DNA of 64,000 nucleotides from positions 186,001-250,000 of the forward strand of contig CAWHIF010000006.1 in the NCBI GenBank assembly GCA_963829235.1, written 5' to 3'. The notes beneath the pieces were generated by a model. The model did no database searches. It worked only from the letters and a program-made list of their open reading frames with translations, and was not told where the DNA came from. The stretch is from Bog-756 sp963829235. Lineage in GTDB: Bacteria; Actinomycetota; Acidimicrobiia; Acidimicrobiales; RAAP-2. Position numbers and translations under genes: made by a program. Shown here one piece after another: positions 24,261-33,649 of this stretch (positions are counted from its first letter, which is position 1; each line of letters opens with the position of its first letter).

Positions 24261-26504
24261 TCACCGGTGGGTGCTCGCCGAACGACGGTGTTCGAGCTCG
24301 TTGCAGACCGGTGTCGCCACCGAGAGTGGCCGGATGGTGCCGGAGAAGAGCGGGGTGGTCGAGATCGACGGCGGCGCCGATCCCAACCTCACATCTTCGG
24401 GTGGCGCCACCAGGTACTGCAGCCAGAGCGCCTGCGTGCCGTCGACGGTGAGATAGACCAGTTGGATGCGGGAGCCGAGGTCCACCTGAACCTGGTGGGG
24501 CTGCCCGGGGGTCACCGTGATGACCGGCCCGTTGAACCACACCCGCTCCGATCGGGGAAGGAGAGCCCCGGCGAACAGGTACGAGAACCGGTAGCGATCC
24601 CCGCCTTCCCAGGTGACCGCGACCGCTTCGGGGGAGGAGGTGGCCCCGCCCGTGACGAGCAGGGGCTGGCGCCTCCCCAAACCGGTGTGGGGAAAGGTGA
24701 TCTCGAATCGGAAGGCACCGCCGCCGCCTCCCAGCTCGACCGTCTGCCAGGAGCTCCCGTCGAACTGGTAGACCCCCTCGCACTTCCCGATCACGGCCAG
24801 ATCCAGTGGCGCGGCACGGCCAGGCAACCGGGACGTGAACCGCACGCCGGGTGCGGGACCCTCGAAGAGCCACCGGTCGATCCGCTGCTGGAAGGAGACC
24901 AGTCCCGCCCGTTGCGGGATGGTGATGACCGGGCCGAGCTCCCGCTGGTAGAAGAGGCTGAGGGAGAAGGAGGTCCACAGTTGGAACAGGGCGAGCACGG
25001 CCAGCAGGGTCGCCCCGGCTGCCCCCACCAACCGTCTCTTCCCGCTGAGCCCGCCCCAACGATCGATCACGACGTGCCACCCACAAAGGGCCGCCAGTAA
25101 CAGGAGGGGAACGACATCGGCCAGGTAACGCTCGGCGATGAACGCGATGGTCAGGATGCCGACCGTTCCCGCCGCCGCCCCGACGAGCGGGATCCGGAGC
25201 GCGGCGATCCTCGGTGTGGCCGCTCGCCCCGCCCGCCGGGCCGGGGCGTGGGCATGGGCGCGCCCGCCTCCCGGGGACCGGGAGGGTCGGAAGACAGCAA
25301 CGCCACCTATGACGGCGAGGAGGAAGAGGAGGGGCATGCTGGCCGGGACGCTCGACGTCCAGTCTCTCGTGTCGTACAGGAGGTGGCCGAGGACCGCGGC
25401 CTTGCCCGGGAAGAAGATCCACGGGAAGAGCCGGGTCGTCGTCAGCGCATCGGGGCGGAGGGCCTGGACCAGATTGGTGGGCAGGAACTTGAGACCGAAC
25501 AGGCTTCCCCCGTTGGCCGCCAGGACCGCCTGCCGGTGGGCGTTCACGAGCGAGATCACCTGGCGGTTCAACGGGATGCCGAACGGCGTGTCGAACTTGA
25601 CCTCGTTGATCACCACGTACAGCGCGAGCGGGACGCCCGTGGCCACCAGCAGACCTGCGCCGAATCGCCCGGGCGAGCCCGCAAGCCGGATGCCCGAGGC
25701 GCGGGCTGTCCGCAGGGCCACCTGCTGCCACCGGGACGCACCCGCTGCCATCCAGGTGACCAGGTACACGGCAGCTGTCAGTCCGACGGCCACCAGCGGC
25801 CCGGCGCCCACCGATGCCCGGGTGAGCAGGGCCAACGTCGTGAGCAAGCCGGTGGCCACCAGGCGCCCGGCGCTCGGCCGGTCCAAGAATCCCACCAATG
25901 CATAGAAGGCACCCAGCGCCAGCGCGGCTCCCCACATCTCGGCCTCTTCGTAGACCTGGGCGGTCGTACCGAGAAAGAAGAGCACGGAGCCTACGCCGAT
26001 GACCACGATGAGCAGCGCGCTCAGCGCGGCCTCGAGGCGTGAGACACCTGCATTCCCCCGCACCATTCCTCGTAGTCGCCAGCTGAGGAGACTGGCCAGG
26101 ATCAGCGCCAGGAGGAACGCCAGCAACAGCGACGGCTCAGTGAGCCGGCCGTCGAACCGGTGGGTGAACACGAGTACGGGAAGGCGGAGGAGTGCGGGGA
26201 GCGGTCCGTAGTACATGTCCGTCCTGCCATCCGTCCGGATTCCCTCGATGGCCAGCACACTGGCCGGCATGCTCCACGTTCCGCGCAGCAGTGACCGCGC
26301 CTGGACGTCGTAGAAATTCGAAAAGGGAACCGACCGGAAGAACTGGAAGGTGCCACCCGTCACCAGCCAGGAGAACGCGGCGCCGGAGACAGCGGTGCCG
26401 ATGGTGGAGCCCCACACGAAACGATGGAGGGAGGTCCGAGGTTCGATCTGATCCGCCCGGTGTGCGGCCGCGGCCACTGGACCATCTGGACCGGGTCGCC
26501 GCAT
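24261..26504 (-). CDS. Large polytopic membrane protein, GT-C glycosyltransferase-like
   Basis: A 747-residue protein with about eleven predicted membrane spans in residues 25-545 and a soluble beta-rich C-terminal domain (about 550-747). An early extracytoplasmic loop holds acidic residues (NFYDVQARSLL, TDMYYGPLPALL), and a later AERYLADVVPLLLL motif is typical of GT-C folds that use polyprenyl-phosphate sugars. I cannot name the product. It precedes the acyltransferase gene on the same strand, 140 bp away, and the two may decorate a common envelope glycan. The start is the most upstream ATG and may be up to about 20 codons too early. Confidence 0.55.
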   Translation of the reverse strand: MRRPGPDGPVAAAAHRADQIEPRTSLHRFVWGSTIGTAVSGAAFSWLVTGGTFQFFRSVPFSNFYDVQARSLLRGTWSMPASVLAIEGIRTDGRTDMYYGPLPALLRLPVLVFTHRFDGRLTEPSLLLAFLLALILASLLSWRLRGMVRGNAGVSRLEAALSALLIVVIGVGSVLFFLGTTAQVYEEAEMWGAALALGAFYALVGFLDRPSAGRLVATGLLTTLALLTRASVGAGPLVAVGLTAAVYLVTWMAAGASRWQQVALRTARASGIRLAGSPGRFGAGLLVATGVPLALYVVINEVKFDTPFGIPLNRQVISLVNAHRQAVLAANGGSLFGLKFLPTNLVQALRPDALTTTRLFPWIFFPGKAAVLGHLLYDTRDWTSSVPASMPLLFLLAVIGGVAVFRPSRSPGGGRAHAHAPARRAGRAATPRIAALRIPLVGAAAGTVGILTIAFIAERYLADVVPLLLLAALCGWHVVIDRWGGLSGKRRLVGAAGATLLAVLALFQLWTSFSLSLFYQRELGPVITIPQRAGLVSFQQRIDRWLFEGPAPGVRFTSRLPGRAAPLDLAVIGKCEGVYQFDGSSWQTVELGGGGGAFRFEITFPHTGLGRRQPLLVTGGATSSPEAVAVTWEGGDRYRFSYLFAGALLPRSERVWFNGPVITVTPGQPHQVQVDLGSRIQLVYLTVDGTQALWLQYLVAPPEDVRLGSAPPSISTTPLFSGTIRPLSVATPVCNELEHRRSASTHR

Positions 26505-26598
26505 GGGAGGACAATAGCGGCGCCATCACGTTGGGAGCGCCCGGCCGAAGTCATCGGACGTTCCCCTTACGGGGCCACCTCCGCCTGGAGTGAACAGG

Positions 26599-27363
26599 TC
26601 AGGGTTGGGTGGAATTCTTCTCGTTCGGGGAGGGTCTCCGGTGCATGCTGGCCGCCACCGCGGCCGCCTCGGTTCGCATCGCCTTCAGCATCAATGGGTC
26701 GGCACTGTTGGGGTTGGCCTCGGCGATGGCCACCATCCCGGCTGGGCCGACCACGATGAAGATCCCTTCAGCCTCGGCCGTCAGCACATCCCCGTGGAAG
26801 ATTCCTCCCCAGGTGTTCACCTTGCGCCCGTTGCGGCTGAGGCAACGGGCCTCGATGCGGAGATCGGTCCGCAGCGGTGTCGGCTTGCGGTAGCGGATGG
26901 TCAGCGTCCCGGTCATGGCCGCATTGGCGGCCACCATGTTGGCCGCACCCAGCACCTCGTCGAATGTCTCGGCGATCACCCCGCCATGGACACAGGCGGG
27001 CGGACCTTCGTAGGGGTAGTCGAAGTAGGCCTCGCCCCGGATCTCCCGATACCCTCCGTCGTCGCCTTCCACCATCCACACCCGCACGGGAGGGGCCAGC
27101 GGATTGAGCATCCCGGTGATCGGGCTGTTGGGAAAGAACTCCTGGGGTGGGTTGGTCATGTCGGGGGGCCGGCGAGGGTGCTTCCCGGATTGCTTCTGTG
27201 CGGCCAGCCCGGCCGAGACGGCCTCCACGGCCTCGGCCGCTGCGGTCAGTGCCTGGTCGTCGACGGCCGCCGCCACGGTCATGGTGATCAGCGGGCGCAG
27301 TGCCGCGGCGAGTCGCTGGCGGGGTCCTTCCGCCGACAGGTCCGAGCCTTCCGGATCGCTCAC
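26599..27363 (-). CDS. PaaI-type hot-dog acyl-CoA thioesterase
   Basis: A 254-residue protein. The first 90 residues are a helical extension (AAALRPLITMTVAAAVDD). The hot-dog domain then carries the thioesterase motif ACVHGGVIAETFDEVLG, with the HGG and downstream Asp/Glu typical of PaaI/DUF4442 enzymes. It likely hydrolyses acyl-CoA intermediates. Its GTG start overlaps the upstream crotonase stop (GTGA), so the pair is translationally coupled and probably under the KstR-like box at 28265. Confidence 0.7.
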   Translation of the reverse strand: MSDPEGSDLSAEGPRQRLAAALRPLITMTVAAAVDDQALTAAAEAVEAVSAGLAAQKQSGKHPRRPPDMTNPPQEFFPNSPITGMLNPLAPPVRVWMVEGDDGGYREIRGEAYFDYPYEGPPACVHGGVIAETFDEVLGAANMVAANAAMTGTLTIRYRKPTPLRTDLRIEARCLSRNGRKVNTWGGIFHGDVLTAEAEGIFIVVGPAGMVAIAEANPNSADPLMLKAMRTEAAAVAASMHRRPSPNEKNSTQP

Positions 27364-28154
27364 CGGCGACGGTAGTGTGCCGGGCGTTTCTCCGCGAAGG
27401 CCTTCTGGCCCTCCTTGGCATCCTCGGTGGCGAAGATCGGCCAACCCAATTCCAACTCGATCTTGAGTGCGTCCTCTTCGGGGATACCCTCGGTGGCCTT
27501 CACCGACGCCTTGATCGCCTCGACGGCGAGCGGTCCGTTGGCCCCGATCACCTCGGCGATCTCCAGAGCCGCCTCGAGGGCGGTCCCGTCCGGCACCACC
27601 CGCCCGATGAGCCCGATCTCCTTGGCTTCTGGGGCCGAAACCTCCCGGGCCGTGAGAAGGAGGTCCATGGCCACCGTGAACGGGATCTGGCGCCGGAGGC
27701 GCACGGTTGATCCCCCTAGCGGGAACAGGCCACGCCGCGCTTCGAAAACGCCGAACTTGGCCCCCTCCCCCGCCACCCGGATATCAGTGGCCTGGAGGAT
27801 CTCCGTGCCACCGGCCACCGCCCAACCCTCGACCGCGGCGATCAGAGGCTTCTTCAGCGAATAGTGACGCAACAGTGCCTTCCAGTGAAGGTCGGGGTCT
27901 TCGGCCATCCGCTGCTTGACCGACTCGTTGCCCGGGCCGGACATCGACTTGAGGTCCATGCCGGCACAAAAGGTCCCCCCGGCTCCGGTGAGGATCGCGC
28001 ATCTGATGTCGTCGTTCGAGTCGATCTCCACCCAGGCGTCGGCCATGCCCACGAGCATGGGGCCCGAGAGCGCATTCTTCGCCTCGGGCCGGTTCATGGT
28101 CACCACGGCGGTGGATCCGATTCGCTCGTAGGTCAGGTGTTCGGTGCCTTCCAC
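27360..28154 (-). CDS. Crotonase-family enoyl-CoA hydratase/isomerase
   Basis: A 264-residue crotonase. Oxyanion-hole segments are AEAKNALS-like RPEAKNALSGPM and GAGGTFCAGMDLKSM, and the active-site region is AVEGWAVAGGTEILQATDIRVA. One catalytic Glu lies where hydratases carry it (ARRGLFPLGGST region, with EARRG). It starts with GTG behind GGAAGGAGC, which overrides an upstream in-frame ATG. It hydrates enoyl-CoA in beta-oxidation or steroid-ring catabolism. The KstR-like box lies 111 bp upstream, and the thioesterase is coupled downstream. Confidence 0.78.
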   Translation of the reverse strand: MEGTEHLTYERIGSTAVVTMNRPEAKNALSGPMLVGMADAWVEIDSNDDIRCAILTGAGGTFCAGMDLKSMSGPGNESVKQRMAEDPDLHWKALLRHYSLKKPLIAAVEGWAVAGGTEILQATDIRVAGEGAKFGVFEARRGLFPLGGSTVRLRRQIPFTVAMDLLLTAREVSAPEAKEIGLIGRVVPDGTALEAALEIAEVIGANGPLAVEAIKASVKATEGIPEEDALKIELELGWPIFATEDAKEGQKAFAEKRPAHYRRR

Positions 28155-28264
28155 GTTGCTCCTTCCGTCGGGAACCGGGGCGGAGGCCGTCCGACGCCCC
28201 GGGCGCGTTTCCGCCCCAGATCGAATCATCGAGTTGCCGGCATTTGGTCGGCGACCCGGTCAAT

Positions 28265-28278
28265 TAGAACACATTCTA
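28265..28278. promoter_or_regulatory. KstR-like operator box B
   Basis: TAGAAC-AC-ATTCTA matches the palindrome TAGAAC-N2-GTTCTA with one mismatch. It lies 111 bp upstream of the crotonase-thioesterase pair and downstream of the thiolase stop, as expected for a promoter operator of the crotonase unit. The factor is inferred. Confidence 0.5.
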
Positions 28279-28322
28279 CTTTCGGCGGTCGCTGCCCGCG
28301 AGCCGCACCGGTGCCCGGCGGG

Positions 28323-29483
28323 TCAGATCCGCTCGATGATTGTCCCGGTAGCCAGCGCGCCGCCGCAACACATGGCGATGAGGGCCAGGTTGGAATCCGA
28401 CCGCTCCAGCTCGTGGAGAGCAGTGGTGATCAACCGGGCACCCGTCGAACCGACCGGGTGGCCCAAGGCGATGGCACCACCGTTGACGTTGACCTTGTCC
28501 CAGTCGACATCGTGCACCTTGCCCCACGACATGACCACCGAGGCGAAGGCCTCGTTGACCTCGAAGATGTCGATGTCCGACATGGTCATGCCCGCTTTGC
28601 GCAGCACAGCCGTGGTGGCGGCGATCGGGCCGTCGAGGTGATAGTAGGGATCGGAACCCACGAGGGTCTGGGCCACGATGCGGGCCCTGGGACGCAGCCC
28701 GGCTTCGCCGGCCCGGCCCTCGGACATCCACAACACCGCCGCCGCCCCGTCGGAGATCTGCGAGCTGTTGCCCGCCGTGTGCATGCCGTCTGGGAGCACC
28801 GGCTTCAGTCCGGCCAAGCCTTCGCGGGTGGTGTCGCGTGGGCCCTGGTCCTTGGTGATCAGCGTCTTCTCGCCGGTGGGGCCTTCGGCGCCGAGTACCG
28901 GAGCTTCGAGCGGTGCGATCTCGCGGTCGAACCTGCCCTCGGCGACCGCCACCGCGGCCTTGCGCTGGGACTCGAAGCCCAACCAGTCGACATCGTCGCG
29001 GGTGATCTCGTACTTCTGGGCGATCCGCTCGGCGGCACCGAACTGATCGGGCATGTCCCAGGGGAAGCCCTCGGGCCTCGACTTGCCGGGACCGTTGAAC
29101 GCATTGGCCCCGAGGCCGACCCGGCTCATCGCCTCGACGCCACAGGCGATTCCGACGTCGATGGCATCCGCACTGATCAGGTTGGCCACGAAATTGTTGG
29201 CCTGCTGGGCAGAACCGCACTGGCAATCGACCGTTGTGGCCGCGACCTCATAGGGAAGGCCCTGGTTCAACCATGCCGTCCGGGTCACGTTGGAGGCCTG
29301 CTCACCGGCCTGGGTCACGCAGCCCCCGACGATCTGTTCGACGTCACCCGGATCGATCCCCGCCCGCTTGACCAGTTCCACCTGGGCATTGCCCAACAAT
29401 TCTGCGGCGTGGAAGCCCGCCATCCAACCGTTCCGCTTTCCGATCGGCGTGCGTACTGCTTCGACTATCACGGGCTGGGCCAT
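28323..29483 (-). CDS. Acetyl-CoA acetyltransferase (thiolase), FadA5/FadA6-like
   Basis: A 386-residue thiolase with all catalytic parts. The nucleophile Cys is in TVDCQCGSAQQA (C89), followed by FEVNEAFASVV, the His motif GGAIALGHPVG (about residue 337) and the second Cys in IAMCCGGALATG. It cleaves 3-ketoacyl-CoA with CoA. Similarity in mind is to steroid-type thiolases FadA5/FadA6 of mycobacteria, supported by a perfect KstR-like palindrome 110 bp upstream. The specific substrate is inferred. Confidence 0.82.
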   Translation of the reverse strand: MAQPVIVEAVRTPIGKRNGWMAGFHAAELLGNAQVELVKRAGIDPGDVEQIVGGCVTQAGEQASNVTRTAWLNQGLPYEVAATTVDCQCGSAQQANNFVANLISADAIDVGIACGVEAMSRVGLGANAFNGPGKSRPEGFPWDMPDQFGAAERIAQKYEITRDDVDWLGFESQRKAAVAVAEGRFDREIAPLEAPVLGAEGPTGEKTLITKDQGPRDTTREGLAGLKPVLPDGMHTAGNSSQISDGAAAVLWMSEGRAGEAGLRPRARIVAQTLVGSDPYYHLDGPIAATTAVLRKAGMTMSDIDIFEVNEAFASVVMSWGKVHDVDWDKVNVNGGAIALGHPVGSTGARLITTALHELERSDSNLALIAMCCGGALATGTIIERI

Positions 29484-29592
29484 GCTGGGTCCCCCTCGGA
29501 GGTTTCGGGCTCGCCGTTACGAGCTCTGGCTTGGATCGAATGGGCGCGGGTTCGGGCGGCCGCAACAGCCGAAACCCCCGCGGGTCCAAGTA

Positions 29593-29606
29593 TAGAACCC
29601 GTTCTA
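29593..29606. promoter_or_regulatory. KstR-like operator box C (perfect)
   Basis: TAGAAC-CC-GTTCTA is a perfect 14-bp palindrome. It sits between the thiolase start (29483, leftward) and the lipoprotein hydrolase start (29718, rightward), so it could govern both. It is the strongest of three related boxes in this window. Confidence 0.55.
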
Positions 29607-29717
29607 GTGCTAGCCGCCCTCGGGCCCCTACCAGCACATTCGGGCTGAACTGTCGGTACTGCCCGGTCCAGGACCGCCGAAGTAGAGTTCGCCCAGGCAT
29701 CGGTCGATCCGGGGGGA

Positions 29718-30842
29718 ATGATGACGTCTGTTCGAACGGTCGCGTGCTCGGTGGTGGTGATGCTCGCGCTGCTGGCCGGATGCTCCTCGGGCAGCTCGCC
29801 GGCCTCTTCGCCTCAGTACCAGCGGAGAGGACCTGACTCCGTCGGGGTGACGACGCTCGACTTGGGTTCGGCGGGACCTGAGTTCGGCGAACGTCTGGCG
29901 ACCGTCTACTACCCTGCCGATCCGAGCACGGTGGCCGGCCACCCGAAGTTCAGCTACACCGAGGCCTCGACCCTCCCGAAATCCGTTCAGGGAATCATTC
30001 CGGCCAAGTTCAACACCACCACCACCGTGGATGCGTACACCGGCGCGCCCGCCTCGAAATCGGGGCCCTACCCCATCGTGCTGTTCAGCCACGGGTACGG
30101 AGGCGAACGTCTGTACTATTCGACGCTGCTGACCGGCATCGCTGCGTGGGGGTACGTCGTGGTCAGCGCCGACTACCTCGAACGCGGCCTGGCTGCCCAG
30201 GTGCTCGGGACGAAGACCAAACCGACGGCAGCACTGGACTCTTCGATCATGCAGGCCTCACTGACCGCCGTCGAGCGCGCCTCGTCGCAGGCGGGCTCCG
30301 TCCTCTACGGTGTCGCCGACCCACATCGGGTGGCCGCAGTCGGCCATTCGGCTGGAGGTCAGACGGCCTTCGACGCATTAGCCAGCCCGGCGGTGGCAAC
30401 CGCCATCGGCTGGGCGCCGGTGGCGCCGGCCGGAACGCCGTCGGACAAACCGGTCATGCTCATCGGTGCCGAGGGTGACCAGGTGGTTCCGCCGGCCTCT
30501 GTCATGCACACCTACAATTCGTTTCGGGGTCAGCGGACGCTGGTCGAGATCTCGGGCGAAGGGCACAACACCTACACCGACATCTGCGTCGGGATCAGAG
30601 CGGGGGGCGGCTTGATCAGCTATGCCATCTCCCACCACCTGATCAGCGCGTCATTGGGCAGACTCGGGATCAACGGCTGCCAGACCTCGGACATCACCCC
30701 CCAGCGCTTCTGGCCGATCGTGCAGTACTACACCGTCTTCCAGCTGAAGAACCAGTTCGGCGGGAGCGGCCGGACCTCGATTCCGGCGCCGGTCCCCGGT
30801 CAGTTCCCTGGCTTTACCGTCACCGTGCACCAATCCCATTGA
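29718..30842 (+). CDS. Secreted lipoprotein alpha/beta hydrolase
   Basis: A 374-residue exported lipoprotein. The signal peptide ends in lipobox LLAGC (Cys about residue 22) and is followed by a Ser-rich spacer. The hydrolase domain shows PIVLFSHGYGG (oxyanion hole), nucleophile GHSAGG (about residue 214), Asp in LIGAEGDQVV and His in SGEGHNTY. The fold resembles PAF-acetylhydrolase/cutinase-like esterases. It could release acids from extracellular esters, in line with the perfect KstR-like box upstream. The substrate is unknown. Confidence 0.78.
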   Translation: MMTSVRTVACSVVVMLALLAGCSSGSSPASSPQYQRRGPDSVGVTTLDLGSAGPEFGERLATVYYPADPSTVAGHPKFSYTEASTLPKSVQGIIPAKFNTTTTVDAYTGAPASKSGPYPIVLFSHGYGGERLYYSTLLTGIAAWGYVVVSADYLERGLAAQVLGTKTKPTAALDSSIMQASLTAVERASSQAGSVLYGVADPHRVAAVGHSAGGQTAFDALASPAVATAIGWAPVAPAGTPSDKPVMLIGAEGDQVVPPASVMHTYNSFRGQRTLVEISGEGHNTYTDICVGIRAGGGLISYAISHHLISASLGRLGINGCQTSDITPQRFWPIVQYYTVFQLKNQFGGSGRTSIPAPVPGQFPGFTVTVHQSH

Positions 30843-30979
30843 CCCGACCGCTCCCCTTGACCCGACCGCCGTTTGCCATCCGGCCACGGCACCTGTTCAC
30901 CCCCGGGTCGACGACGCCCAGGACGATCTTTGCCTAACATGCAGTCGGCGGTACGTGCAGCAGGGACCTTTGGGGGGAC

Positions 30980-31771
30980 ATGGGGATCGATCTACGTGGC
31001 CAACGGGTGCTGGTCACCGGCGCATCATCGGGCATCGGGGCGGGACTGGCAGAGGAATTCGCCCGCAGGGGGGCCGTCGTCGGCATCTGCGCTCGGCGCC
31101 GGGACCGGTTGGACGAAGTGCTCGAGCGGTGTCGCGAGCACTCCCCCGAATCACGCAGGTGGGTAACCGACCTGTCGGACCCGGCCGCGGTCGACGCCCT
31201 GGCCGCAGCCGCCCTCGAAGAGCTCGGAGGTGTCGATGTGCTGGTCAACAACGCCGGCATCCCCAAGCGCCGGCATGTGAGCCGGCTGGATCCCGCCACC
31301 GTCGAGTCGGTGATGAATATCAACTTCTTCAGCCCCGTGCGGCTCACGCTGACCCTCCTCCCCCACATGCTCGACCGCGGCACCGGGCGGATCATCAACG
31401 TCTCTTCGGTTGCCGCCACCTTGAGCTCGCCCGGCGAGTCCGCCTACGACGCGTCCAAGGCCGCCATGACCGCCTTCAGCGAGTCGATGGCCGTCGATCT
31501 GTGGGAGACAGGGATCAAGGTCCTCGTCGTCTACCCAGGGCTTGTCGACACCGAGCTCTTCTCCCTGCCCGACAACGACCCTGTGATCACCGCAGTGGAG
31601 GCGGTACCGGTCAGCGAACTGGTGAACGGGGTGTTCGATGCGCTCGACAGTGGCGCCGTTCAGGTCTATGTGCCCGGGTACTTCGCCGATCTGGCATCGG
31701 GGAAGGCGGGGAACGTCGAAGGTTTCCTGTCCGGTACGGCGAAGTACATCGCCCAGCAGGCTCAGGGATGA
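30980..31771 (+). CDS. SDR-family oxidoreductase
   Basis: A 263-residue short-chain dehydrogenase. It has TGASSGIGAG (about 13-22), an Arg-rich strand end (CARRRDRL) that suggests NADP, NNAG (LVNNAGIPKRR) and Ser (NVSSVAA). The catalytic YDASKAAM and PGLVDTELF complete it. It resembles DltE/YqjQ-type acyl or keto reductases. It starts with ATG after a GGGGG-rich ribosome-binding site and reads in the same direction as the following alcohol dehydrogenase. Confidence 0.77.
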   Translation: MGIDLRGQRVLVTGASSGIGAGLAEEFARRGAVVGICARRRDRLDEVLERCREHSPESRRWVTDLSDPAAVDALAAAALEELGGVDVLVNNAGIPKRRHVSRLDPATVESVMNINFFSPVRLTLTLLPHMLDRGTGRIINVSSVAATLSSPGESAYDASKAAMTAFSESMAVDLWETGIKVLVVYPGLVDTELFSLPDNDPVITAVEAVPVSELVNGVFDALDSGAVQVYVPGYFADLASGKAGNVEGFLSGTAKYIAQQAQG

Positions 31772-31920
31772 ACCGCCGGCCCTTTCCCCTCTCCCGAGGG
31801 TGTGAAAGCATCACAAGAACGACTACGGACGATCAAACCGCCCCGAGGCCGCCGCAGGTGCAGTATCCCTCTTGAAGAGGGCTGCCGGCAGTCGTGGGGC
31901 TCGAACCAGATGAGGTGAAC

Positions 31921-33033
31921 ATGGAAACGGAAGCAGCGATCCTCTGGGCTATGGGCGAGGAGTGGAAGGTCGAGACGATCACGCTCGATCCTCCGAAGAC
32001 GGGCGAGGTGCTTGTCAGAATCGCCGCATCAGGCATGTGCCACAGCGACGAGCATCTGAGGACCGGTGACCTCGGGGGCATGTACCCGGTCATCGGCGGC
32101 CACGAGGGCGCCGGAGTGGTGGAAGAGGTCGGTCCGGGGGTCGAGGGACTGAGCCCGGGAGACCATGTGGTCTTCGGTTTCGTACCGGCGTGCGGCAAGT
32201 GCCCATCGTGTGCGCGTGGCCACTCGAACCTGTGCGATGTCGGCGCCCAGCTCATGATGGGGGCTCAGGCCGACGGGACCCACCGTCACCACTCATCGAG
32301 CGGCGAAGACCTGCACACCATGGTCTGCCTCGGCACGTTCGCCAAGCACACCGTCGTGAACCAGGCGTCCTGTGTCAAGATCCTCGACCACTATCCCTTG
32401 GACAAGGCGTGCCTCGTCGGTTGCGGGGTCACCACCGGTTGGGGCTCAGCGGTCTACGCCGCCGACGTCCAGCCGGGCGACGACGTCGTCGTCATCGGCA
32501 TCGGCGGGCTCGGCGCCTCCGCCATCCAAGGGGCCCGGTTGGCCGGAGCCGAACGGATCTTCGCCATCGACCCGGTCCCGTTCAAGCTCGAGATGGCCAC
32601 CAAGTTCGGCGCCACGCACACCGCGGCGAGCATCGATGAGGCATTACCACTGGTCAACGAGGTCACGTGGGGCAAGAACGCGGAGAAGGTCATCTGCACG
32701 ATGGGCGTGGGCGAGGGCCGGTTGATGGAGACCATCATGCAGCTGGCGGCCAAGCGGGGACGGGTCGTCGTCACCAACATCCACCCGATGGCCGAAACGG
32801 ATGTCACCCTTTCGTTGACCTGGGTGACGCTGCTTGAGAAGCAGATCGTCGGGACCATCTTCGGCTCTGCCAACATGCGCTACGACATTCCCCACCTGTT
32901 GCGCCTCTACGATCACGGCCAGCTCGACCTGGACACGATGGTCACCCGGACCTACACACTCGAGGAGATCAACCAGGGTTATGCCGACATGCTCGAAGGT
33001 AGGAACATCCGCGGCGTCCTGGTCTACGAGTAG
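31921..33033 (+). CDS. NDMA-dependent-type zinc alcohol dehydrogenase
   Basis: A 370-residue class III-like zinc alcohol dehydrogenase. The catalytic zinc ligand region is SGMCHSDEH and GGHEGAGVVEEVG. The structural zinc lobe has four Cys in PACGKCPSCARGHSNLC, and the Rossmann motif is VVIGIGGLGASAIQG. HRHHSSSGEDLHTM and the overall length match the actinobacterial family with tightly bound NAD that is often assayed with nitrosodimethylaniline or uses mycofactocin. The start METEAAILW follows GATGAGGTG and is preferred to a start nine codons earlier. Its alcohol substrate is unknown. Confidence 0.8.
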   Translation: METEAAILWAMGEEWKVETITLDPPKTGEVLVRIAASGMCHSDEHLRTGDLGGMYPVIGGHEGAGVVEEVGPGVEGLSPGDHVVFGFVPACGKCPSCARGHSNLCDVGAQLMMGAQADGTHRHHSSSGEDLHTMVCLGTFAKHTVVNQASCVKILDHYPLDKACLVGCGVTTGWGSAVYAADVQPGDDVVVIGIGGLGASAIQGARLAGAERIFAIDPVPFKLEMATKFGATHTAASIDEALPLVNEVTWGKNAEKVICTMGVGEGRLMETIMQLAAKRGRVVVTNIHPMAETDVTLSLTWVTLLEKQIVGTIFGSANMRYDIPHLLRLYDHGQLDLDTMVTRTYTLEEINQGYADMLEGRNIRGVLVYE

Positions 33034-33158
33034 ATGCCCTCGACTTGCTGGCCCGGGACTTGACGATCCCGGGCCGGGCCCCGGTCTTGTCAATCGGCGT
33101 TGATCGTCGGGGTCGCCCATAGACCCTGCCGGTCGCCGCATCGGCAAGACTGCCTGTC

Positions 33159-33506
33159 ATGGCATTCGGTCAGCAGTCGGGCCCACCGGCTTCGGGACGG
33201 CAGGTCCAAGAGCTCCTGGGCCTCCTCAGGGAAGCCGGCCATTCCGATTTCCGGGACGCACGAGGCCCGATGGGATTCACCCAGCGACAGGCGGCCGGGA
33301 GGTTCACCCGTGACGAGGCGAGCGGGTTCATCGACCAGCTCCAGGAGGCCGAGTTCGACAGAGCCTCGCCAGTCGAGGTCCGACGAGAGGGACCTCGGGC
33401 GGGCGGGCCTACACCTCGGGCGGGCGGGCCCGGGCTGGATCATGTGTCCGCTGAGCACCTTGCCGTCGAGCTTCGACGACGGGGGTGGACCGTCCTCGAG
33501 CCCTAG
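33159..33506 (+). CDS. Small hypothetical protein
   Basis: A 115-residue basic protein. The N-terminal part (QELLGLLREAGHSDFRDARG, then FTQRQAAGRFTRDEASGFI) looks like a small conserved helical domain of actinobacteria, from memory. The C-terminus repeats RAGGP twice and ends VSAEHLAVELRRRGWTVLEP. No function is known. The ribosome-binding site is weak, so the start is provisional. An alternative is that the second half, which overlaps a GC repeat, is non-coding. Confidence 0.5.
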   Translation: MAFGQQSGPPASGRQVQELLGLLREAGHSDFRDARGPMGFTQRQAAGRFTRDEASGFIDQLQEAEFDRASPVEVRREGPRAGGPTPRAGGPGLDHVSAEHLAVELRRRGWTVLEP

Positions 33507-33649
33507 CACCGGTACCGGGGGACGCATTTCGGGCCCGCTACCATTGAGACACGTGTTGCCACCTGGACCCCGAGCCGTTGAGGGGCCGTGTCCCGGGACC
33601 GCCGCATGCTTGATCCCACTTCGTCCACCTGAAGGCAAGGGCTACCCAG

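Noticed and set aside
33090..33638. Leftward 182-codon frame over the small hypothetical gene
   Set aside because: It has low-complexity Pro/Ser/Arg composition, and the opposite strand has the more protein-like sequence with a conserved-looking helix.
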